From Cheiracanthium punctorium (Eukaryota > Arthropoda > Arachnida > Araneae > Cheiracanthiidae), in NCBI GenBank assembly GCA_038373885.1, contig JAWZYV010014407.1, positions 62,001-126,000 on the forward strand: 64,000 bases of DNA. The letters run 5' to 3'. The position numbers were made by a program, and so were the translations under genes. The notes under the pieces were generated by a model, which made no database searches, was not told the DNA's origin, and saw only the letters and a list, made by a program, of their open reading frames with translations. Positions 37,801 through 49,800 of this stretch are shown piece after piece (the stretch's first letter is position 1; each line of letters starts with the position of its first letter).

Positions 37801-40800
37801 TTCTTCACAAATTTGAGACAAAAACATGAATTATAAGAGATATGAATAAAATGAAAATGTGATACTAAAATCAAAAAAATAAAAACAAGGATTATAATCT
37901 TCAGGGGATATATATATTTTTATTAAATGAAATGAGATCATGAAGTAGGCATGGCTGTTAATGTAGATTGCAGAGATTGATTTATTTTGATTAGTTCTCC
38001 ATACATGGTGGAGGTAGATATATTATTAACAAATGAATATGATGCTATATGAAATACTTAATTTGAAAATAATCGATATAATCTCCTTCGGGCATCATGT
38101 ATTTTTAATAAATGCAGTGAGTTCACGAATGAGATACAGTAGTTCAAGTAGATTACAGAGATTGGTTGATATCAATCATTCTCTTCGCAAACTTGATACA
38201 AATATCTATTCATAAATAAGTTACAAGGAATTCATGTGCTGTCCACATCAGATTTTTCATGAATGTATTGAGTTCACGAAGGAGGTATCATAATTAAAAT
38301 AGATTAGAATTATGTTGTCGTTAACCAGTTCTTCACAGATTTGGGACAAAAACATGAATAATAAGAAATATGAATAAAATAAAAATGTGATACTAAAATT
38401 AAAAAATAAAAACAAGGATTATAATCTTGAGGGGATATATATTTTTTTATTAAATGAAATGAGATCATGAAGGAGGCATGGCTGTTTATGTAGATTGCAG
38501 AGATTGATTCATTTTGATTAGTTCTCCATACATGATGGAGGTAGATATATTATTAACAAATGAATATGATGCTATATGAAATACTTAATTTGAAAATAAT
38601 CGATATAATCTCCTTCGGGCATCATGTATTTTTAATAAATGCACTGAGTTCATGAAGGAGATACAGTAGTTCAAGTAGATTACAGAAATTGGTTGATATC
38701 AATCTCTTCGCAAACTTGAGACAAATATCTATTCATAGATAACTTAAGAGGAATTAAAATGCAAGGAATTAATGTGTTGTCCACATCAGATTTTTCATGA
38801 ATGTATTGAGTTAACGAAAGAGATATAATAATTAAAATAGATTAGAATTGGGTTTCGTTAGCCAGTTCTTCACAAATTTGAGACAAAAACATGAATTATA
38901 AGAGATATGAATAAAGTAAAAATGTGATACTAAAATAAAAAAAATAAAAACAAGGATTATAATCTTCAGGGGATATATATATTTTTATTAAATGAAATGA
39001 GATCATGAAATAAGCATGGCTGTTTATGTAGATTGCAGAGATTGATTCATTTTGATTAGTTCTCCATACATGGTGGAGGTAGATATATTATTTACAAATG
39101 AATATGATGCTATATGAAATACTTAATTTGAAAATAACCAATATAATCTCCTTCGGGCATCATGTATTTTTAATAAATGCAGTGAGTTCACGAAGGAGAT
39201 ACAGTAGTTCAAGTAGATTACAGAGATTAGTTGATATCCATCTCTTCGCAAACTTGAGACAAATATCTATTCATAAATAAGTTACAAGCAATTAAAATGC
39301 AAGGATTCATATGTTGTCCACATGAGATTTTTCATGAATGTATTGAGTTCACGAAGGAGGTATAATAATTATAGATTAGAATTGGGTTGTCGTTAACCAG
39401 TTCTTCACAAATTTGAGACAAAAACATGAATTATACGAGAGATAATATTTGCATATAAACCACTTCCTTGCTGAAAGAATGTGGCTGTCTGGGCATTTCA
39501 CTATGTAGTAATTCTATAATAATCTGAATCAAACTGATTGAAGTGTTAATTAGATGTGAAAATTTTAGGTTTTATATAACCTCTTTCGGTCATCATACAT
39601 TTTTCATAAATAAATGTTTTGAGTTCATGAAAGAGTAAAATCAAAGTAGTTTAAATAAGGAATTAAACCTTTACACCTGTGACAATCTCTAGACTTAATT
39701 GGAATTTGTTATTAAAATGAAATTTTGCTTATTATTTTGCACTTCCTATCAGAAAAAATGTGGCTCTATGCATTTCACTCTGTAGTAATTTTATAATAAT
39801 CTGAATTACACTGTTGTAAATGTTAAATAGATGTGAAAATTTTTGTTTTCATCTAACCTCTTTCGGGCATCATACATTTTTAATAAATAAATGTGTTGAG
39901 TTCACGAAAGAGGAAAATCAAAGCAGGTGAAATAATGAATTGAACTTTCCCACCTGTGACAATGTAATTGAAATTTGTTTTTCTAAAGTTTAAGATGATA
40001 AATGAACTATACAAATTAGTTTCTTCAAAATCTAATGTAAATATATAATTTAATACATGTGAGTAGTATAATATTAATGTATAGAGTATTATTCAAATTC
40101 CTGGAAGATTTTCTCTGATTTGCACCTTACCTTCTTTGCGACCTCTTTCATCCGTGAAATATTTCCGTGTTTAAATATTCTAAAGTCATGAAAGAGGGAA
40201 AATAAGGCAATTAATTCCAGAGTTTGATGAATATAAATCAATACTCTTCAATATTTTGTTACATGTATACTGTAGAGTATTTATAATATTATCCATATAA
40301 ATATTAAATGGTAATCAATTTTTTATTTTGCTGATTAAAATATCCCAATAATTTTGATAGCACAAACTAATCATTCATTTGGTTTTTAATCTGTAAGCAA
40401 TCAAAGAAAATTTTTACACACCCCATGTATGAAAAGGGAGACGGATATTACATTCGCTGATTCTTCAGTGGGAGAAAAATTAAGTTATTGTATGAGTAGT
40501 AATGGGGGTATAGGCATAGCTCTAGGTAAAAAGCTGTTTACTCTGCAAATCTGCCTTTTATTCTTCAATGTGCAGTTCAACATGTATGCTGTAATAACTT
40601 ACAACATTTATGTTTCTCCCCACCATTCCCTTTAATTCAGTTCATCCATAAGCATTTGAAATAATGCTGATGCAGTACATGGTATTTATTTTTAAACAAT
40701 ATTAAGCTTGTTTTCTAGTATAGCTAATTGATTTTCATGCAAAATTTACCCTATCCAGATTTTAATAAATACACACTTTTAAAACTTGAAAGATTCTGAT

Positions 40801-43800
40801 AAAAATCTGATATGCAATATATTTGTATGTTAATTTAAAAATTAGATCACAAATTAATTTTAACAATGTTTGACTTAAGCATTGCTCTCATTAGGAGTCT
40901 CTGTTTTCAGACATTTCTTAACTGTGTAATATTTAAAGTGTTCTTGGAATTATCTTTTCGGTAGAGAAATACATCGATGTAATTGTAAAAATAAATGAAA
41001 GTTATATAAAACCGTATTGAAGAAAATATTTAATAAAAAATTATTTTAATATGAATTCATGGAAATCATTGTTATATATTTTTTAATGAAATAGCTTAAA
41101 ATAAGCTTATGTATATCAACTAAATATTTTTTTTTTTTAAACCTGCAGATTTAAGCTAGTGATTATGTGAGTGAGCTAGAGATTATGAGAATTATGTTTT
41201 AGTGAAGCACGAGATCATTGTGCTAACTAATACAGACAAAATAAAGGTTATAAGTATTAAAAGATACTGTCGTGGTCCAATATAACCTAATGCCCACTGA
41301 TCCTGGTGACTAACATAAGTATAGCATGATCAAAAATTTGGGGAAGGGGGGGGGGACATGTCGAATTCTACAGTAGAAAAAGGAAGTGTCTTAAATTTTG
41401 AAACAAATGTTTTAAATCAAAATATTTTGAGACAAAGTTGGGGTAGGCCTACACTATGCACACTGTTTCTGTAGTGACTAACACAATAAAATAAAGTAAT
41501 TTGCATAATTACATAAAGTACTTTTTATATAGTGCAATATTAATTATATGCTATTGAATCACTTATCTCTAATCCAGGCAAATGCTCATGAGTATTACTG
41601 ATAACCAGGATTGTCAAAATACTTAAATCTAAACAGAATTAAAGTGATTTTTTTTTTAATGTTTTGTAATTTTCAGTGAAGTTTAATAGTTTTAATTATC
41701 TCATTATAGGTTGAGCATGTTCTGCCTCTTTTAAAAAGAGGTATTGGTATCCATCATTCAGGCCTGTTACCTATTCTCAAAGAAACTATAGAAATTCTGT
41801 TCTCGGAAGGATTAATAAAGGTGTGTAATATTTTCCATTTGTAATATTGTTATAATTTGAAACTTTTTAATAGTTTTTTATTCTTATGATGTACTTTTTT
41901 TTATATAATAGGCATTGTTTGCTACAGAAACTTTTGCTATGGGTTTGAACATGCCTGCTAGGACTGTTTTGTTTACAAATGCTAGAAAATTTGATGGAAA
42001 AGATTTTAGATGGGTAACTACAACTTTTAATGTTTCTTTTTCAATTTTAATATTCATATGATTTATTTTATTATTTAATAAAATAAAATAAAAAGTTATT
42101 TATTTATGACCTTTTAATAGACTTTTAACACTTTGACATTTGTTTAAAAAGTCATTGAGGTTGTTGTCTTTCATTTTATTTTATTGAAAGAAGGAAGTTA
42201 AATTTTGCTGTTCAATCATTGATCAGATTAAAACAGAATTTATATTTAGAGTAATTTATTTACGTATACTAGATAAACTTTGATAGACTGCTTTTATCTG
42301 AATCTTCTACAATTTGATTTGTTATAGTGTAATACCACTACCTGCTGATAATGTTTACTTTTTATCAGAATATTAGCAAATGTGCTAGAAGCATTTAACA
42401 CAATTTTCTTGTTACGATCTGTTTTCTGTTCTTAGCACAACATTATACAGGTTGTAGGGTGCAAACCAGAGCAAGAAAATAACAGGAGTTATCAAAAAGG
42501 TCAGAAAATATGTGCATTAAGCCATGTCACAGAAGTTTCTAGCAAATTTGAGATTGATTTTGTTTTCTGACTTCAATTTTCATTTGCAAAAGTTCTAAAT
42601 TATCTGTCAGGTGCAGTTATAGAAATGTTTTAACAGCTTGTTGTAAATGTTGTAAAAGGTCATCATATAGTTAAGAAATGACATTTCATAAATCTGGTAA
42701 ACAATGTGCTTTAGAAATGTGATTGAATGGTCAGAACAACCCCTATATAAGTAAAAACATGTAAGTAATGAATGTTGCATTTCTTTAAAAAAAATTGTTT
42801 GTGAGTAGTAAAAAAATATTTTTTTTAGGTGCTTATTTACTGACCTTTTCCTTCTGTAGAATACAGCAAGCTAATTTTGGTCTGGTTTAATGTACTCATT
42901 AATCAGCTGAAAACTGGTTTATTTATTAACTATTAGAATGTTATTGAGTCTAGTAGCACTGCAATGTTTAGCTCAAAACATTCAATGCATTGTCATAGTG
43001 TCACTATCTTTGTGTTGTTATTTATCTGGGATGTCAGTATACATTTTAATTTACTAAGATTATTATTGCAGCTAAAGTATGTTTTTATACATATAAGAAA
43101 AGAAAAAGGTAACGTTCAGGGGGAAAAAAAAAAAAAAAAAAATCAGCATTAAAATGGTTAAAATGTTGTGTAGCAGTGGTCCCCAATCCCTGGTCCTTGG
43201 ATCAAATGGTGCCGGGCTGCCCAAGGAACACTAAATTATTTCGGTACTTACATATTATCCCGGCGGTCGGCCAAGACAAGCAATTTTTCACTAAGATAAA
43301 TGCCAGACACGTGAAATTATTGATGGTTCAGGATACAATTGGCCACAGTTTGCCAGCACATTTGCTGAAAAAATAGTTTGGTGGGAATGACCGCCAGGAT
43401 AAAACATTAGTACCATCATTTCCATCTTTACTGTGGTATATTTCTCTCGGGTTTTGACTTTGTCGGATTTGTGCTAATTTATGCCTTAGTAACAGAAGAA
43501 ATATTGCAACTATTTTAAATTTGTTTATTGTTTATTAATCATTTCAAGATTAAGAATTAAAATTGCAGTCCATTGCACAGACATTTTTGATTTAACTGCA
43601 GTACTTCGTATAACCATTTCCAACTACCAGTCTGTGCGAAACAGGGTTTTCTGCAGTGACAGCAACCAGAACGAAGCAATGAAATTAACTGAACATAAGC
43701 AAAAGCAACACACTTTGAGTGTCATAGTATCCCATTAGCCCCATATAGCACTGACTTGTTGCAAAGAAAGAAGCTCGGGGTTCTCATTTATTTAGCATTC

Positions 43801-46800
43801 TAGTTGTTAAATCACTTTATATTCATTTTTTGATTTAACTTAGTTAATCAGTTTGTAGCTATTTATGAAATTAGGTCACTGAAAATTATAAAAGTTTTTT
43901 TTTTATTAATATTTAGTTGCTGTTAACAAAATACTTAATCATATATCACTACAGGTTACTTCTGGGGAATACATCCAAATGAGTGGACGTGCTGGAAGAA
44001 GAGGTCTTGATGAGAGAGGAATTGTTATTCTAATGGTCGATGAGAAAATAAGTCCATCTGTGGGAAAGGAAATCGTAAAGGTAATATTATGATTTTTTTT
44101 TCCAGTGTAAATAAGTTTTAATTATATTATAGAAGTAAAACATATTAAGCAAATGTTGGTACCTTTAAATTCCAGCTGATACTTGTTTACAAAAGCTAAT
44201 GATGTCAAAAATCATCAATAGATTGGATTTTGAACTATCCTTTTAACGTGAAATGGAATGTTAAAACTTATGCTTACTTTAAACAATTACCTTTCTGTGT
44301 GGTAAAATATAATTATGTCTTGTAATAAATTTCTTTTGTTTGTAATTGAACATCAGCTGAAAGCAATCAAAATTACTTTCTATGGGCGAAAGTAAATTCA
44401 GTTTAGCAGTATATCCCTGTAAAAGTGCTACAGTATCATGTAAATACTCTGGCAATCCAAGCATATTTGTAGAAATGAAAATAGTAAATATTTTTGGATT
44501 ATGTTAGCAAATTATTATAAAAGGTATAAACCTGTCCAAGGAAACCAAATCCTCTGTCCGTCTGTTTTTCATGGCTTTATGGGGACTAGGCACTTCTGCT
44601 TTTTACAACATTTTGTACTAACCCCAAATCCAGATTAGATGAATAGCGGCAACCAAGCCCTGATTGTTGCACGAGCACATGCCTTCAGCACACATACAAA
44701 AATAGGCTAAATTTGAATTTAGAGCAATTTAGAGGGCACAAAATTTGAAAAGTGCCCTGTGAAGTAAAAGGTTATAGTCAGTTCCTGGCGGCAGCTGCTG
44801 CCAAGAGTGTTAATTTCTTTTACAAACTCCCAAAGAGTTAATTTCTACCTCATTCAAGAGCCGATAGATAGCAACACTACTGATTGTTAGTAGCGGAGCT
44901 TTTTAATTTTGAAGCAAATACCAAGCAGAAGGCCTCAAAGCATAGTGTTGTCATCCACAGAAGTATTATTTTGTATGGGAACTTGGAGGACATTCCGCCC
45001 ACGACATATTTAATGTGACCCAGTCACCTTTAGCGAGCATGACGGTCTTTGGTTGGTCCCAGGGTTGAACTCACAACCCTTCGGCCAAGAAAACGATACC
45101 TCACCCAATTGGGTTACTGCAACCCTTTATCCAAATGCTCAGTTTTTACTTAAAAACTTTCATGCCCTGGAATGTATTTAGATTTTGAAATTAACTTAAT
45201 GCATGATAATGTCATACCTGCCAACTTTTATGGATTATCCATAAAATATACAGATTTTGGCATTAATTTACTGATGTACGGAGATGACGAGTAATTTTAT
45301 GGATTGCTTGGCGATTTTCGAAGTTCGCAATTTCTAACAATTCAATTTTTTTCATCCGTCTAGAGAATATATACTTTCCCTTCAGCACTCCTTTATTTAA
45401 ATCTCCGATGCTATAAGAGTAAAAATTGATTCCTATTTTTAATTTAAAATTATTTTTTTAAACCTCCCCAAAGAAAAAACCCCCAAAAGAAAAAAACACT
45501 CCATTGAATGGGGCAGGTTCAGATTTTCAATTCAATCTTTTTCCATCTCTCTTGTGAGTAAATATTTTCCTTTTAGTACTCCTTCATTAAAAGCTTTAAT
45601 GTTGTAAGGATAAAAACAGATTCCTATACCAGGTAAGAAAAAAAAGTAATTTGTAGAGCAGGCTCAGTTATGAATGAAAATGATTTAATAAAAATAAAAA
45701 ATATTTTGACCAGAAATAAACTTAGTTAACAAGAGCACAAGTTATTAGTATGTACCAAAAAAATAAATGAACTTAGTTTTACTGATGGGAGGTAAAAATT
45801 TACTGAAATGAGGACATAATTTTACTGATGTTAATTTTCTTAGGTTGGCAGGTATTTTATGTAATTGAATGGAATGTTATTTAATTATACTGTGTCAGCT
45901 GAAAATTTTGATTGGATTGATAAAATGCTTGATGATTTACTTTATGTAGAAAATTATTTCTGACCAATCACCATAACTTACTGCATATGCTCTTTAAGAT
46001 TTCAATTTGATGGATGACATAGCTAGTACTTCATTCACCATTTTTATTTTGAACCCAAATGAAGGACAAAATCTCTCTGTACTGATATCTGCCCATGTAA
46101 ATATGAACTAATTTTTAAATCAGGTTTTCTGCCACTTCAAGGAAGTCAGGAAATGTAAGATAGAAGTCTGGAAAGTTAGATCAAGAATTTGCCAAAAATT
46201 ATAATTTTGATATTGTTTATTAACATGAATTTTGTTTTTTAGTGTCAATTTGTATTATTAATATATGCAAAAAAGCTATGTTATCCTTTACATGTAGGTC
46301 AAGGAATGGTCAGAAAAGGTCGCCAAAAAGTAGTATAAACATCAAGATATGAGAAATCTAAAATCTGATAGTCCTTGTTAATAGTTCTGTGTGATATGAT
46401 ATACCTAGATCATAAATATTAAATTTAATTTTACAAGTGTTGTACAAAGCTATTATTATTATTATCATCTTTTTTATAATTATTCTTATTATTTTACAAG
46501 TGTTGTACAATTAAGCTATTATCCTTTATCATTATTATTATTTTATTTATTTATTTATTAATTTTTCAGGGTTTACCAGATCCTATAAATTCTGCTTTTC
46601 ATTTGACATATAATATGGTCTTAAATTTGCTGAGAGTTGAAGAGATCAATCCGGAATATATGCTTGAGAGATCATTTTTCCAGTTTCAAAACTATTCAGT
46701 TATTCCTCAACTATATGAAAGTAAGCCTTCTAGTACATTTCTTTTATAAAAATTATTCATTTTATATTCGTATTTTATACTAGAATAACTTACATTACAT

Positions 46801-49800
46801 TATTTTACTATCTAGAAATTCAAACTCTTCAAGAAAAACACAACAGCATTGCTATTGCAAGAGAAGATGAAGTTGAAGTATACTATAAAATAAAGAAGCA
46901 ACTAGCTGCCCTTTCTGAAGAGTATCGCATTTATATAATTCAACCAGAATATTGTGTTCCATTTTTTCAGCCTGGTCGTCTTGTCAAGGTTAGATTTGTT
47001 TTTATTTGGAAAAACTTTGCAATACTGATTTATATATAATTTTACCTAGCTATAACCTCCAGAACTTTTATATTTTCTGTAACAGTTCATATTGCTAGGA
47101 CTATTTTCAGTAAGATGTTTCTTTTAAAGAGTGATTGCAAGGGGCAGTATTATCAAAAGGCATGGAATTCTAAAACACTTGCATTTCAATTTTTATAATA
47201 AAATATAATAAGTTATGTGCATGAAATATTATATACTTGGCACATTGCATATGTATCTGGTTATTTCAAAGATGTGTTTATATATTTGGAATGGTTGTAA
47301 AAGTGTGTGTGTGTGTGTGGGGGGGGGGGTATATTAAATGATTTCAAAAGGTTCATTTAATTTTTATTCAATTAGATTTGCATTGTCAGATTTGCTGTGA
47401 AGTAGAAGCTGCAAATATTTAATTTTTGATTAAAAAATTGTGTTGTACTGTAAAATCTCAATACAACCATGCTTAAGGGACCCAATAAAATTATCGTTCT
47501 AGAGGGATATATCATTATAACGAGAAGGGATTATATTGTTTGTCCGAGGCAAGGCCGTACCCTGGGGGACACCCCCCCCCCCCCGAAAAATTTTCCTGGA
47601 TACAGCCCTGGTCCGAGAGCTGCAAAATTTTAGCGTTATAGAGAGATTTATTGTTGTATCGTATATCATTATTGTGAGGTTTTACTGTATTTTCATTTTT
47701 TAAAGTGTAAGTCTTGCTTTATTTTCTGGCTAAAGATTGGCTTATACATTGTTGTGGCCGTTTCTAACATCTACATGTTAGATTTTCCTCTACAAAAATT
47801 TATAATGTTGTTTTTGTTTGTGTAGAATGCACTAAAGAATTAATTACAGCTGTAGTGTGACTTTGCACGTGCTACATTTCCTTAACATCCATGCTTTTAG
47901 AAGTACAAGACAAATTGTTTTACAACAACTTCAGGCATGTGAAGAGCATTGGAATTAAAACTTTCCAGTAACTACAGATAAATAAGAAAAACACTGTTGA
48001 TTCACCCTGTGTTTTAGCACAATATTAGACTTGCCAACTTTTACGCTTTACGCGTAAAATTTCCGCATTTCGACTGCTGTTTATACTTTTACGCATACAG
48101 CGCTTTTTTTTATGCATTTCCGGATATTTTCTTCCTAACTTGTGTATATTTCTTTAAAAGTGAAATTGATATTAAAAAGAAATGTATTAGGTTTTAAATT
48201 GATGTTCTATGTTAGGGTCTTTTTGCCTTTTCAATATGGATCTAAGTGGTAGCATCGGCACCATGATCCACATCGCACATCCATGTTCACACAATGCGCA
48301 TCAAAATATTTTTCTGTGTTGCCACTGAGGCAAAGAAAAAAAATCTTTTTCCACATGCGACGCCGAGTATTTCTTAATTGGTTTACCGAGTCATGACGTC
48401 ATAGAGTAGAGCGAATGGGAGAATCGTTTACTAGGGAGTAGGTCTTTCTCCTGTGACTTGTGCGTCTCACGTGGTGTTCTTCGTTATCAGCCATCAGCGC
48501 GCGCCCGCTTTGCGGTTAAGTGGTAGACGCAGACGGTAGTATGAGCATACTTCGATTGCTTTTCTGAGGATTATTTTCGATAAATGATCACTGGCACAGC
48601 ATAACTTATAAACAAAGTTATAGCAAAGAATGGGTATACAGGGGTCGCGCTGCCGATCGCCAACGTCGCAAATTGCGAAAATAAAATTAGTTTGGCGAAA
48701 GAAAATACGTTTGGGCGAAAATATTGACAATTGCTTTTCTTAATGATGTCCGAAAAAATCTAATTTGGCGAAATGTTAAAAAGAGCCAGCGCAACCCCTG
48801 GGGTATATATAGTATCATATGTCAAAGGAGCGAAATTTGCTTATTGTAACGTGTGCCGGAGTGATTTCAGCATTTCTCATGGAGGAAAGTATGACATTTC
48901 TCGCCACTCGAGTTCGTCAAAACACAGTGAAAATGTGAAACGTGCTAACAGCAGTAAAAGTCCACAAACATTTTTCAAAGAGGACCCACAGTCCAGTGGC
49001 AGATTAATGCAAGTTTCTCGGGGGTGGGAAGTTAGAAGATTGATATATACATCCATTTTATGGAAGCAATTTAGGATCTTTTACATTAATTTCTTTTTCT
49101 CGGAGGCCGGTCGCCCCCTCCGCCCCCCTTTAATCCGCCCTTGGGACAGTCGGGCGTTATTCATGCAGAACTGTTATTTACATCTTGATCGAATACAATG
49201 TTCCTATTTCAGCAGCTGACTATGCTGAATGTGAGAGGGTTTTCAGTATTATTTGTAAAAACAGAAATGAATTCAGGTGCAACTTGTCTAATAAGATTTT
49301 GGAAAGCCTTCTTATTATGAAAGATTTTTACTTCAGATTTTCTGAATAAAGCAGAAAAAGCTACTGCTGCTTCTTTGAAGTCACAGTCAAAATGAGAGTT
49401 TTTTCAAGCCAGTTAAGTGATTATAATTAATAAATTGTTAGTCACAAGAAATCTGGAAAATGGTGTATTAATTGATTTGCCTTTTATTCAACAACTTCAT
49501 TTTCTTTTATTGTTCTTAGCTTTATTTAATACTTCAAACAAATAATTGTGATATAAAATGCATTAAAAATAATACTCGTGCATTATATGATGAAAGGTAA
49601 AAAATAACGCTCACGCGTTGTATAGCAAAAAGTGTCGAAATTTCTGTTCGCGCGCTGTTTTACACATTTTGATTTTACCAGGTTGGCAAGTCTGCAATAT
49701 ATCCTACTATATGCATTTATATCAATAGTAGGCATAGCATTGCAATATCTATATGCATTTTTGTAGATATAGGATATATGTGAATTTTTTAAAGAAACCT

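Larger units (their letters stand above)
48026..49694 (+). mobile_element. hAT element with 6-bp TSD and transposase fragments (intron 16)
   Basis: Ends TAGACTTGCCAAC and GTTGGCAAGTCTG, flanked by CAATAT (48020-48025, 49695-49700). It is the only 6-bp-TSD element here with transposase sequence: a BED finger and a C-terminal piece. Two MITEs lie inside it (48639-48800 and 48994-49143). GC content of 48240-48560 is higher than the surrounding intron. Confidence 0.85.

Noticed and set aside
38033..39280. Two similar 60-aa open frames (38033 and 39098) that could look like a conserved small protein
   Set aside because: They are the same phase of the tandem repeat; the frame breaks in the intervening unit and there is no domain or codon signal.
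34730..40215. CRISPR array
   Set aside because: Repeat unit is about 530 bp with no short regular repeat-spacer pattern, in a eukaryotic intron.
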